This document shows, piece after piece, positions 31,619 to 38,928 of a stretch of DNA of 40,263 bases (position 1 is its first letter; each line of letters opens with the position of its first letter). Made by a program: the position numbers and the translations under genes. Where the stretch lies: positions 1 to 40,263 of the IMG/VR virus record IMGVR_UViG_3300009691_000002. One strand, 5' to 3'. This stretch comes from a virus. The notes beneath the pieces are model-generated. The model was not told the DNA's origin, ran no database searches, and worked only from the letters and a program-made list of their open reading frames with translations.

Positions 31619-32388
31619 ACTTCAAGTTCTTTTTTGAGGTCTTCGAGGGCTTGGTTGTATGCCTCAAGAGGGCCGTACTTTTCGTTTAGCACCCCCTCCA
31701 TTGCAGATAGCGTTTCTTTGCTCACCGCGTCTGTTGGAATAGAATCTAACAGCCGCCTTGCGTCAGATCGTAAACCTGCTATGAAAGTTACTTTCATTAC
31801 CTCAATCTTCTCCAAAATACGCTTTCTTTCTTGCTTCATGCCTCGCTGACGAGACTCGTTGGCTAAGTAGAGAGCGTTTTCTTCCATTTCTTCCATGACT
31901 TTTTCACGCTGACGAGAGAGAAGAGCACGTACCCACTTCTTAACCTCTGCACACGTCCAAACTTCTTCCGAATCTAGTCGTTTGTCCTGTTCCCATATTT
32001 CATCGAACTCCTCATCCCAGTCCTCGACTGATTCGTCGGGCTTACTTTCTGGGCAATCTGGATGATAATGTTTCTCGCTTCCTAATTCGCAAGGACAGTC
32101 GGTTCCTACGGGTTCTGGCTTCTCAACAACCGTTATCGAAGAATCTTCCGAAGATATTTTATTTAAGAACTCTTCTACCTGCTTATAAGAACCAACGCCG
32201 CGCGATACCTCATTCTCTTCACAGCGAAACCTAGAACACGTCATCTTTTTTGGTAGATGGCCGAATATACGCAAGTGCGTTTCTACTCCGTCCCAGTTAT
32301 CCTCACCAGTAAGACGCCAACCAATCCTGTTTGCTTTTTCTTTCCACTCACAGCATTGGCTTACTTCTTTTTTGGGGTTGGTGGTCAT
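31615..32388 (-). CDS. Unknown acidic coiled protein of the AT-rich region
   Basis: 257 residues. Cys/His-rich N-terminus with possible metal sites (CCEWKEKANRIGW, CSRFRCEENE, CPCELGSEKHYHPDCPES), an acidic middle (DWDEEFDEIWEQDKRLDSEE) and a C-terminal helical region with heptads (EKVMEEMEENALYLANESRQ). No family recognised. Codon usage is visibly AT-richer than in the structural genes. ATGA coupling to both neighbours suggests it is translated. Confidence 0.5.
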   Translation of the reverse strand: MTTNPKKEVSQCCEWKEKANRIGWRLTGEDNWDGVETHLRIFGHLPKKMTCSRFRCEENEVSRGVGSYKQVEEFLNKISSEDSSITVVEKPEPVGTDCPCELGSEKHYHPDCPESKPDESVEDWDEEFDEIWEQDKRLDSEEVWTCAEVKKWVRALLSRQREKVMEEMEENALYLANESRQRGMKQERKRILEKIEVMKVTFIAGLRSDARRLLDSIPTDAVSKETLSAMEGVLNEKYGPLEAYNQALEDLKKELEV

Positions 32389-33120
32389 AGTTTTAGATTT
32401 GCTTTTATAGCTACGTTAAGTGCTTTCAGCTTCTCCAGTTCTTTTTCCAGCCCTCCAATCTCGTAGTCAAAACCTACTCTATTGTCCAAAACCATTTTCA
32501 CGGCTTCTCCCAATTCTTTTCCTTTGCGCCAGCTAGCCAATACTTCAAGGCCACTCGCTTTCTCAAACTCCCCAACCTCGTTCTTATACGTCTCAAGCGT
32601 TTTTTTCGCATCGTCAATTTCTTTCTGAAACTTGACCCGTATCTCGGCCTTCGCTTTATCAACCTCGTTCCACAAAGTGCTTACTGGAATCGTTCCTTCC
32701 GTTGAACGCCTCAAAAGTCCTGCGATAAAAGATAGGTTGAGCTCGGCTTCCAAAAGTGGCGCTTGTTTCTTTCTATACAGCCGATTGCCGGTACCTGCTA
32801 CTTCAAAGTATCCCCAATTTTTCGGCAACTCGTCTATGGCGCAAACTTCTTTCGGCGCGACAAGCCACCAACGATTGCACCACTGCATCGCGTCCCCCCG
32901 ACTTTTCCGGGTTCTCAAACTCTCTCAAAAAGTCCTGCCTACTCACCTTGACCTCAAACCCATGTATCTCATGGTTCATGCTTGGATAAAGAGCAAACGC
33001 AACGCCGTCAATGTATCCGTTAAAACTCCCCACTCCACTCTTCGCTACTTCCGTGAAGAAAGCGTAAGCAGGAGGCGCGTACTTGTTGGCGAGTAGTGTT
33101 TTTATTTCCGAAGAGGTCAT
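32385..33120 (-). pseudogene. PD-(D/E)XK nuclease-like (MmcB-type) gene split by frameshift
   Basis: The first part (from ATG 33118-33120) gives IDGVAF and GFEVKVSRQDFLREF, with D39, E56 and K58 in a D...ExK arrangement. The frame then shifts at a run of six G (32894-32899 as C on the plus strand). The second frame continues with QWCNRWWLVAPKEVCAIDEL, PKNWGYFEV and a long coiled C-terminus ending at 32385. Together these make one MmcB-like protein with the usual D...ExK nuclease core followed by CDRWWLVAP and W-G-Y. One G fewer restores a single frame. Either a real frameshift mutation, a sequencing or assembly error, or, less likely, programmed slippage. The unshifted first frame stops at 32803. 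Confidence 0.6.
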
Positions 33121-33156
33121 ATGAGTAGTTGTTTAATATCTAGGGCTTGTAATTCT

Positions 33157-33390
33157 TTAACTGAAATATAACTCTCTCTTATACCAAGTTAATTCATTCA
33201 GTATCCTTTCTCTCGCCTCCTCCCCAATCCGTTTGAGCAGGGCTTCTTCGCGGGAATGGATGTATTCAAGAAGAATATCTGCTTTAACTGCATATAGGCC
33301 GTCATCAAATGGCTTTGGGGCGCGAAAATTAAAATTGAACTTCTCGTCCTGCTCCTCTTGAAATGTTTTGAGTAGGGTGGTCATGGTCAT
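33157..33390 (-). CDS. Small helical protein, unknown
   Basis: 77 residues (MTMTTLLKTFQEEQDEKFNF and onward); the C-terminal half is one charged helix (REEALLKRIGEEARERILNE). Start overlaps the upstream stop (ATGA). No domain is recognised. TGGTATAAG at its end (33178-33186) resembles an extended -10 but is also coding. Confidence 0.5.
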   Translation of the reverse strand: MTMTTLLKTFQEEQDEKFNFNFRAPKPFDDGLYAVKADILLEYIHSREEALLKRIGEEARERILNELTWYKRELYFS

Positions 33391-33908
33391 ACTTTTAACT
33401 TAACCTCTCCAAAGTAAACCTTCCCGTTTATTTTCACTTCCAAGGACAGAGTATCTAAGTGCGAGGGCTTGAGTTTCTTAGAACTACGCGCGAGGACCGC
33501 GGCAGGATTAGTAGAGCACCAATCGTTGCCGAGCCAGTAGTAGTTCCAGCTCCAGCGCCCGCCGTCCCAGCAGAGATACCGCACGTAGAGGCTGCCGTCC
33601 CGGTCACGATAGATGGTCCCCCAAAAATACACGTACTTGCCCTTCCACTCCTCGGGGATGAGCGAGGGATTGGCGAGTAGGTAGTCGAGAACATTGGCGT
33701 TTAAGACGCGGTGACTCCCCAGGATCTTGCGGAGGTCGTGCCCACCGATGCGTCCAGTTTTTTGGGCATCGGCCAGGAACAGGGCGACCTTCGCGGGGCT
33801 CCAGAGAAGCTGTCCGCCCTTCTGGTGATCCTCGACCGACCAACCTTCGGGAACGAAGGGGGCTTTGTCGCAGTTGATGATATGTTTTTCCTTCTTTTGT
33901 TTTGGCAT
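33387..33908 (-). CDS. Hypothetical protein of a CPR-like family (YVRYLCWDGGRW motif)
   Basis: 173 residues. Strongly patterned: KHIINCDKAPFVPEGWSVED, HQKGGQLLWSPAKVALFL, LNANVLDYLLANPSLIPEEW, and a beta region with WGTIYRDRDGSLYVRYLCWD, GGRWSWNYYWL. I recall near-identical patterns in hypothetical proteins of Parcubacteria and related CPR genomes, but this is unverified memory. The beta part with repeated Trp/Tyr may bind ligand or partner. It may be a host-derived gene. Confidence 0.55.
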   Translation of the reverse strand: MPKQKKEKHIINCDKAPFVPEGWSVEDHQKGGQLLWSPAKVALFLADAQKTGRIGGHDLRKILGSHRVLNANVLDYLLANPSLIPEEWKGKYVYFWGTIYRDRDGSLYVRYLCWDGGRWSWNYYWLGNDWCSTNPAAVLARSSKKLKPSHLDTLSLEVKINGKVYFGEVKLKV

Positions 33909-33916
33909 ACTTTTGT

Positions 33917-34045
33917 TTATGTTGTTCTTTCGAGTTTCTCAATTTCTTCTTTCAGTTCCTCTATCTCCTCTACTGCCTCGCAAAGTGGGCAGTATTGACC
34001 GTCAAAGACTATATCCGCATGCTTCCTGTCCTCACATATTTTCAT
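33917..34045 (-). CDS. Small Cys-rich coiled-coil protein
   Basis: 42 residues (MKICEDRKHADIVFDGQYCP, then LCEAVEEIEELKEEIEKLER and TT). One CPLC pair plus an earlier Cys and His could bind zinc, followed by an acidic heptad helix. A plausible tiny phage gene by composition and intact start and stop, but without overlap to neighbours. Confidence 0.5.
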   Translation of the reverse strand: MKICEDRKHADIVFDGQYCPLCEAVEEIEELKEEIEKLERTT

Positions 34046-34059
34046 AGTGTGGCGAGTGG

Positions 34060-34260
34060 TTATGGGGTTAATGACTTTTCAGATTGTTTTATGGCTTGCA
34101 TGATTTCCATAGCCACGGCGGGTACTATCGAATTACCCAACGCCTTTAGACGTTCGTTCCTTGATGACTTTCTTCTTCCACGTCCGTCCACCCAAAGTGA
34201 ACCATACTTTTCTTCAAACTCTTTAATTGCTCGATGTTTTAAACAATGCTCGCTTCTTCC
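34060..34260 (-). pseudogene. C-terminal remnant of a second cytosine-C5 methyltransferase
   Basis: A frame ending at 34060 reads RNERLKALGNSIVPAVAMEI, the motif X region of C5 methyltransferases (ALGNSIVP), preceded by SEHCLKHRAIKEFEEKYGSL. The catalytic and SAM-binding motifs (I, IV, VI, VIII) are missing, and the visible homology starts inside the 3' end of the nuclease gene at 34223. No normal start codon is in frame except a GTG giving 43 residues. Best read as the leftover end of a replaced gene. It also lies in the AT-rich stretch. Confidence 0.6.
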
Positions 34261-34714
34261 AGTTGTTCTGCTCCTTCACGACGAGCATATAGTCGTCTGG
34301 GTGCTTCTTAAAGCTCTCGAATGTCGCCTCGAGTATCTTCCAGTTCGTCTTCCATGGCTCGAGCTCCATGCCCTTGCATTCCACGAATCCGCGTGACCCG
34401 TCCTTCTCATGCACGATGAAGTCTATGTAGTAATTGTTGATGTGGTGGCCGTTCACCCTGAGATCAATCTTCACCTGGCGCTCCCATGATCTTATCTGCT
34501 TGGCCCTGAGGCGCATGTCGAGCTCGAAGGCGTACCGGGCCTCCAGTCCAGAGTGGTAGGACACGCCGTTGTATATCGAGGATCGGTTGTGATACTTCGC
34601 CCGCTTCTCGGCCTCGCCCTTCTGCACACCACAGACGCAGAACCTGTCGCCGGTGTTCGCGTCCACGAAGAACTTGTGGTAGTGGGCGCCCTTTGTCTTC
34701 TGGAAGTAGGTCAT
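34223..34714 (-). CDS. DUF1064-like PD-(D/E)XK nuclease
   Basis: 163 residues. The pattern YNGVSYHSGLEARYAFELDM, YYIDFIVHEKDGSRGFVECK with E58, D98, E112 and K114 is that of DUF1064 phage nucleases (E...D...ExK). A possible metal site is formed by FCVCG and nearby Cys/His at the N-terminus. Members probably resolve or cut branched phage DNA. The ATG at 34714 follows AGGAG-like sequence upstream of an alternative ATG at 34730 in another frame. The 3' end overlaps the methyltransferase remnant. Confidence 0.6.
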   Translation of the reverse strand: MTYFQKTKGAHYHKFFVDANTGDRFCVCGVQKGEAEKRAKYHNRSSIYNGVSYHSGLEARYAFELDMRLRAKQIRSWERQVKIDLRVNGHHINNYYIDFIVHEKDGSRGFVECKGMELEPWKTNWKILEATFESFKKHPDDYMLVVKEQNNWKKRALFKTSSN

Positions 34715-34780
34715 GCCAGTTTTCTGTCATAGTATCTCCTAAGTGCGGCGGCGTTCCTCTCCTTTCGGTGCGCTTTGACT

Positions 34781-35221
34781 TTAGAATAACCTTAACGAGG
34801 CCGACCTCTCCCTCTGATAATCAACCCTCTGCTTGTAGGAGCCCTCGTCGAGCTCCTGTATCCACGTCTCGGCGCGGCCACCTCTATGAGTCGCCCACGC
34901 CTCGTGGCCTGGCGAAAGCACCTTGCCGCCCATCACGCCGGCCGGGTTCAGGACGAAGGCGCGGCCGTAGATGAAGTCGATCCCGAGCTCCTCCGGAACC
35001 CATCCTTCCGGAGTATTCAGGACGAGTCCGAAGTACTGCAGGTGGGAGAAGTTTGTGTACTGGCTCGTGGTGAGTCCGAGCTCCCCGAGCGCGATCGGCT
35101 CCCTCCTCGCCTCGTAAAGGTCGACCAGAGTTCGCAGCGCCCTCGCGAGCGGCACGTTCAGGTTGTGGGTGTACGCCGTGACCAGGTGACCGCAGCACTC
35201 GCATTTCTTCTGGTACTTCAT
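34781..35221 (-). CDS. Zinc-ribbon plus helical domain protein
   Basis: 146 residues from ATG at 35219-35221 (ATGA overlap with the upstream gene). An N-terminal zinc-ribbon half (CECCGHLVTAYTHNLN) is followed by a helical region (VPLARALRTLVDLYEARREP, IALGELGLTTSQYTNFSHLQ) that could be a winged-helix fold, and VPEELGIDFIYGRAFVLNP. Probably a DNA- or RNA-binding regulator in the replication operon. The precise role is unknown. Confidence 0.5.
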   Translation of the reverse strand: MKYQKKCECCGHLVTAYTHNLNVPLARALRTLVDLYEARREPIALGELGLTTSQYTNFSHLQYFGLVLNTPEGWVPEELGIDFIYGRAFVLNPAGVMGGKVLSPGHEAWATHRGGRAETWIQELDEGSYKQRVDYQRERSASLRLF

Positions 35222-35433
35222 GCCTCCTCGACGGTGAAGCCCGCCCCACGGAGCCAGGCAAGCACCTCCGACAACTCGTCCTTCTCGACCTTTTCGCGCC
35301 ACACTTCCATCGAACCGTCGTCCTGGATGAGCTGCAACGCGAAGTCCCGCAACTCGGCGTCGTTCATGACGTTCTTCGGCACGACAATGTTCCCGACCGG
35401 AGCCTGAATCTTGAATGTTTTTTGTTCTGTCAT
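35218..35433 (-). CDS. Small acidic protein, unknown
   Basis: 71 residues (MTEQKTFKIQAPVGNIVVPK and onward) with a beta start and an acidic helical end (VEKDELSEVLAWLRGAGFTV). Overlaps on both sides by ATGA with the DnaC-like gene and the zinc protein. No domain recognised; may be an accessory of the helicase loader. Confidence 0.5.
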   Translation of the reverse strand: MTEQKTFKIQAPVGNIVVPKNVMNDAELRDFALQLIQDDGSMEVWREKVEKDELSEVLAWLRGAGFTVEEA

Positions 35434-35975
35434 AGGTTTACTTTTATTTTTGATACTTTAGCGGTCCTCTTGTCCGATCCGGACAATTCTACGATATCGC
35501 ACATTTCGACGATGCGCGATACTGTCCGGTCCCCGACCCTTTCGGCCAGGTCCTGCGGGTTCAGGTTACTGGTGAAGATCGTTGGCGCCATGGCGTTGTA
35601 CCGCTTGTTCACGATGAGGTAGAACGTCTCGGCCACCCACTCGGTTATCTTCTCGCTGCCCACGTCGTCGATGATAACCAGGCTCTCGTCGTCCATGAGG
35701 CCGTCGACGTCTGCTTGGCGGTCGCAAGCGTCTAGGTCGAAGTCCTGGCGCATGTCCCGCAGGAGCTCGGTCATGTTGCGGAACCTGGAGAACCGGCCGG
35801 CCTCTGGATAGTCGTACTTTTTCTTGATCGCGTAGGCAAAGTGCGTCTTGCCGGTGCCGACCGGGCCGTGGATGTAGATGCCGCGCCGTGTCTCGTTCAT
35901 GGATTCGTAGAGCTCCGCAATCTGCTTCGGCACGTCCTCGAACCTCGCGTTTTTGTACCTCTCTGGTATGCTCAT
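35430..35975 (-). CDS. DnaC-like helicase loader (AAA+ ATPase)
   Basis: 181 residues. Walker A GPVGTGKTH (37-45), Walker B LVIIDDVG (99-106), sensor IFTSNLNP, and a C-terminal arginine motif around VGDRTVSRIVEM. This is the AAA+ part of DnaC/IstB-type loaders, which place the replicative helicase on DNA. No phage DnaB helicase is visible in the window, so the host helicase is the likely partner. The gene lies directly after the initiator, with ATGA overlap, a classic O-P type pairing. Confidence 0.8.
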   Translation of the reverse strand: MSIPERYKNARFEDVPKQIAELYESMNETRRGIYIHGPVGTGKTHFAYAIKKKYDYPEAGRFSRFRNMTELLRDMRQDFDLDACDRQADVDGLMDDESLVIIDDVGSEKITEWVAETFYLIVNKRYNAMAPTIFTSNLNPQDLAERVGDRTVSRIVEMCDIVELSGSDKRTAKVSKIKVNL

Positions 35976-36757
35976 AGGTTTGCGTACTTGCCGACCTTCT
36001 TTGGGATCTCGACCCGAACCTCATCGTTCCAGCGCTCCTGATTGATCCAAGTAGTCGGGTGTGGTATAAAACGTCCTCCGTCCTTCCGCCACTGCTCAGT
36101 TGATACTTGTGCCTCGAGAGCAGAGAGAATCTTTGGAACGGTTTCCTCGGAAACCACCACTTTCTGCCAGGCCTTTAGAGCCGACTTCTTGCTCACCTTT
36201 TTTGGATACGCTTGCCAGAACCTTTCAAAGTGACCGACTGTCTTACTCTCTTTATATATTTCTCTTTGTATATTTCTACTTATAGTAAGGGCGGCATTCT
36301 TTTCCTCCCGGGGGGGCTCAAAATTGCCGCCCGGGGGGGCATTATTTGCCTCCCTTGAATATCCGACCAGTTCTATGTTCCTGTAAGTGCCCTTTTTGCC
36401 CCGTTTTAGCTGCACTTTCACGAGCCCAACCTTTACAAGGTTCGACAAAGATATCCTGATAGTTCTTTCGGCGATGCCAAGTGTTTGACTGATGTGCACG
36501 TTCGTCGCAAAACAGATTCCGCTCCTGCGTGAAAGCGCCAGTATTTCACCATAAACTATCTTTTCTGTCGACGATATGTCCGTCCTCTCCAGGATCGAAG
36601 CCGGTATCACCACGAAGATTGCCGGCTCGGTAATGGCTCGCCTAAGGTCCCCCGCGTCCTTGATCCCCAGGCTCATCACGAGGCGACCGAGAATCGACGT
36701 GTAATACACGTTTTCAGGGTCCGCACTGTATTTTGCCAGTTCCTTTTCGTAGTCCAT
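35972..36757 (-). CDS. Replication initiator (gpO/DnaD-like) with winged helix
   Basis: 261 residues from ATG at 36755-36757. Start at 36778 adds 7 residues but would be inside the promoter. An N-terminal winged helix spans about residues 55-130 (IVYGEILALSRRSG, SQTLGIAERTIRISLSNLVK, VGLVKVQLKRGKKGTYRNIE). A linker NNAPPGGNFEPPREEKN is encoded by a repetitive GC-rich region. The C-terminus has FERFWQAYPKKVSKKSALKA and IPHPTTWINQERW, typical of phage replisome organisers. It would bind the origin and recruit the DnaC-like loader downstream. Three tandem repeats lie inside the gene, as in lambda O. Confidence 0.75.
   Translation of the reverse strand: MDYEKELAKYSADPENVYYTSILGRLVMSLGIKDAGDLRRAITEPAIFVVIPASILERTDISSTEKIVYGEILALSRRSGICFATNVHISQTLGIAERTIRISLSNLVKVGLVKVQLKRGKKGTYRNIELVGYSREANNAPPGGNFEPPREEKNAALTISRNIQREIYKESKTVGHFERFWQAYPKKVSKKSALKAWQKVVVSEETVPKILSALEAQVSTEQWRKDGGRFIPHPTTWINQERWNDEVRVEIPKKVGKYANL
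36250..36354. repeat. Candidate replication origin: three tandem iterons beside an AT-rich tract
   Basis: Three contiguous imperfect copies of 21-23 bp occur on the plus strand at 36289-36309, 36310-36332 and 36333-36354. Each begins GGGSGGC and ends near CCKCCC, with an A/T core (CATTATTT in the last, CATTCTTTT in the first). On the left is a strongly AT-rich tract (36250-36288). This resembles lambda, where the iterons and AT-rich duplex opening site lie within gene O. Confidence 0.55.
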
Positions 36758-36766
36758 ATCGATTTC

Positions 36767-36805
36767 ATCATACCACACTTACTGGCGGTTTTCCGCCAGT
36801 AAGTG
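36767..36805 (-). promoter_or_regulatory. Promoter with perfect palindromic operator upstream of initiator gene
   Basis: Minus strand: TGGTATGAT (36767-36775) is an extended -10, with expected transcription start near 36760, only about 3 nt before the initiator ATG, so the message would be almost leaderless. A 13-bp perfect inverted repeat (CACTTACTGGCGG, loop 4 nt) covers 36776-36805, where the -35 and spacer would be. This is the layout of a repressor or self-regulator operator. There is no U-tract, so a terminator is unlikely. Confidence 0.6.
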
Positions 36806-36814
36806 GATAAACTG

Positions 36815-37144
36815 TTAGAAAGGTGTGTCCTCGGTGTTCACACCGCCGTCCTCCGGCGCGGACGGTCCCTCCTCGTCGTACTGCACCGACCGATCCTCCT
36901 GACGCTCCTGCCTCCTCGCCCTCGGCGCGTCCCCCTTCTGCCACGTGTTGAGCTCAAGGTAGAGTACGCCCTTCCGGGACTCCTTGAGGTCAAGGTTCAC
37001 CCATCCACTCTTGCTTGCATGGGCCTGCAAGAAGGCGATGAATGCGTCGACCTTTACCGATATTTTTCCCTTGACGAATTGCGGAGCTTTCGGCCCTGGG
37101 CCTTGGAACCACATTCCGTCCGCAAAGATTTTTTCCTCAGTCAT
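36815..37144 (-). CDS. SSB-like ssDNA-binding protein (acidic C-tip)
   Basis: 109 residues. A compact N-terminal domain (FADGMWFQGPGPKAPQFVKG, ISVKVDAFIAFLQAHASKSG, WVNLDLKESRKGVLYLELNT) is followed by a disordered, polar tail that ends NTEDTPF. SSB proteins end in similar acidic tips (such as DDDIPF) that recruit repair and replication enzymes. It is positioned between the exonuclease and the initiator. I do not recognise canonical OB-fold motifs, so this is a functional analogy. Confidence 0.5.
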   Translation of the reverse strand: MTEEKIFADGMWFQGPGPKAPQFVKGKISVKVDAFIAFLQAHASKSGWVNLDLKESRKGVLYLELNTWQKGDAPRARRQERQEDRSVQYDEEGPSAPEDGGVNTEDTPF

Positions 37145-37162
37145 GTTCTTGTTTTTAGTTTG

Positions 37163-37819
37163 CTAAAGCAGTTCGTTTTTGCAGAGCTCCTTGATGCCAG
37201 CCCACGCCTTCTTCATGCGACCGGTCATCTTAATGATGTCCACCATCGTGCGCTTCGTTTGGAAGCGCCAGATGTCCCCCGTCGGCCGCAATCGACCGTC
37301 CGGGTCGTACTCCACCACCGCGTCCACGAGCTCGATGTCCTGCGGGATGAAGCCCTTCGCGAGCCAGATCGTCGTCGCGTAGAACGTGATCTGCCCACTA
37401 TCGTCTGCCATCTTCTGGGTCCACTTACGGACGCTCGTCTTGTACTCCTTGAACGCGGTATAGTCGGCCTTGGCTGTGTCCGGCTTTGCCAGCAGGTGAA
37501 TCACCTCTGGTTCCTTTCCGGATGTGGTTTCTGATTCGGCCGCGTTGATGCACGCCGTTAATCCACCTCTCACAGGTAGGATCGCCTCGATCGGCTTGTC
37601 CATGAGCTCGAACTTTGGGAGGCGCGCCATGACGAGGTCAAGGAGGGGGTCGCCGGTCGCCTCCTCGGCCTCGAGCCCCTTGGCCATCTGGGAGCCGTAG
37701 GACATATTCCGGCTGATCCGCTCCCTCTTTCCGTAGACGTACTTTTCGAGGTACTTCTCCGGCGACATCTCGAAGAGCGTCATCTGCGAGAAGCTAAGAT
37801 AGTTTCGGGGGGTTAGCAT
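37163..37819 (-). CDS. RecB/Cas4-like PD-(D/E)XK exonuclease
   Basis: 218 residues from ATG at 37817-37819; a longer upstream frame is rejected as a shadow. Nuclease motifs: a conserved GSQMAKGLEAE (E50 region), KPDTAKAD (D114), KEYKTSVRKW (E125-x-K127) and DSGQITFYATT (Q143...Y147), the D...ExK...QxxxY pattern of RecB-type nucleases. It would resect DNA ends for the Bet-like annealing protein encoded just upstream. The stop of the annealing gene lies 1 nt before this ATG (TAGCATG). Confidence 0.8.
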   Translation of the reverse strand: MLTPRNYLSFSQMTLFEMSPEKYLEKYVYGKRERISRNMSYGSQMAKGLEAEEATGDPLLDLVMARLPKFELMDKPIEAILPVRGGLTACINAAESETTSGKEPEVIHLLAKPDTAKADYTAFKEYKTSVRKWTQKMADDSGQITFYATTIWLAKGFIPQDIELVDAVVEYDPDGRLRPTGDIWRFQTKRTMVDIIKMTGRMKKAWAGIKELCKNELL

Positions 37820-37820
37820 G

Positions 37821-38753
37821 CTACTTCGCCTTCGCTGGCGTCGCGGCGGCCTTAAGCTCGTTGATCTTCTCGTCGACCATTTTGAGGAACTCCATTTTCT
37901 GATCCACTGTGTACTTGGTGGATTTCTCGATGAGCTTCCTCGTCTCCTCGAGCTCGGCCAGGTTCGCCTTGCCGATCGCGTTCTCGACGTACTCATAGGC
38001 CTTCTTTGCCCTCAGAGCGTCCTCGTCGACGTGTATGACCCGATCCATCTCCTCCTGCGCGTACATGCCGCTCAGGAGCTTCGGGAAGGCCTTGCGGAGC
38101 GCCAGGGCCTCGGCGCACTTGCCAAGCATCAGATAGGGCCTGTCGTGCCACTGTCCGCCCTTCCTGCCGCCCGGGTAGTACTCGCTCCACCTAGCGGTGG
38201 CGGCGAACGGCCAGCGCTGTCCGGCCACGACCTTGTAGACCGTGGCCGTTGCCTTGGCCGGGACGCTCAGTTTTTTCGTGCCGCTCTTCTTCCTCGCGCC
38301 CCCCTTGCCCTCCCACACGTCGACCTCGACCTCCTCGGTCCCGTCGTACAACGGGTCGTCGTTTCCGGCGTAGGCACCGCTTGACTCGGCGATGCTTCGG
38401 AAGCCGTCGATTCCGATGATGATCGCCCTCCGCTCGACGCCCTCCTTGCTGTCCCAGAACGGCACGAAGTGCGCTTGGCGCAGGAACGGGTTGAGTTGCG
38501 CCCCGACGCACACCTGGATGAAGAGCTTAAGCTCGTCGTCCGACGCGCCCTTGGCGACCGTCCTCTTCATAAGCTCAACCTGCGACCTCGTGAGCTTCCT
38601 GAACGCGTCGGCCGGAGCGAGCTCTCGGTTCTCGATCACGCGCTCGATAATCTTTACTTCCTTCTGTTCTTTGGCGGTGAGTTCTGGTTGAACTGCGACC
38701 GCCTCCGGGGCCGGGGTTTCCCCCGGCTCCTTCACCTTGGTTGTTTTTGTCAT
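37821..38753 (-). CDS. bet: Bet/RecT-family ssDNA annealing recombinase
   Basis: 310 residues. Core motifs: LNPFLRQAHFVPFWD (87-101), IIIGIDGFRSIAESSGAYAG (111-130), a WSEYYPGGRKGGQWHDRPYL segment and LGKCAEALALRKAFP, all typical of the Bet/RecT superfamily. The first ~55 residues and the last ~60 (KKAYEYVENAIGKANLAELE) are variable, charged extensions. The protein anneals complementary single strands and promotes phage recombination with the exonuclease next door. It overlaps the 58-residue upstream gene by ATGA. Confidence 0.88.
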   Translation of the reverse strand: MTKTTKVKEPGETPAPEAVAVQPELTAKEQKEVKIIERVIENRELAPADAFRKLTRSQVELMKRTVAKGASDDELKLFIQVCVGAQLNPFLRQAHFVPFWDSKEGVERRAIIIGIDGFRSIAESSGAYAGNDDPLYDGTEEVEVDVWEGKGGARKKSGTKKLSVPAKATATVYKVVAGQRWPFAATARWSEYYPGGRKGGQWHDRPYLMLGKCAEALALRKAFPKLLSGMYAQEEMDRVIHVDEDALRAKKAYEYVENAIGKANLAELEETRKLIEKSTKYTVDQKMEFLKMVDEKINELKAAATPAKAK

Positions 38754-38926
38754 AGGATTTTTGCGTATATCTTAACCTCCTTGAGCGGACGCTTCGACCA
38801 GCTTTCCTTGCGAAACTGCTGCAGCGCCCTCTTGATCGCGACTTCCATCGTCGATCCTTTCGCCGTCTTATCAAACTTCTTTGGGTAGGGGTCGTCGATG
38901 GTAATCTGGACGTATATGTTTTTCAT
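38750..38926 (-). CDS. Small basic protein, unknown
   Basis: 58 residues (MKNIYVQITIDDPYPKKFDK and onward), starting with a beta strand and continuing with a basic helix (IKRALQQFRKESWSKRPLKE). ATGA overlap with the annealing gene, and a 2-nt gap after the upstream stop (TAACCATG). Perhaps a small nucleic-acid-binding accessory. Confidence 0.55.
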   Translation of the reverse strand: MKNIYVQITIDDPYPKKFDKTAKGSTMEVAIKRALQQFRKESWSKRPLKEVKIYAKIL

Positions 38927-38928
38927 GG

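Noticed and set aside
34464-34730. 88-residue frame starting at 34730 after a good AGGAG site
   Set aside because: Its protein is a poor-composition shadow of the DUF1064-like gene; the AGGAG may be chance or serve the ATG at 34714.
34711-34790. Short peptide ending HRKERNAAALRRYYDRKLA just before 34714
   Set aside because: It overlaps the next start as ATGA but no ATG, GTG or TTG lies in frame after the preceding stop.
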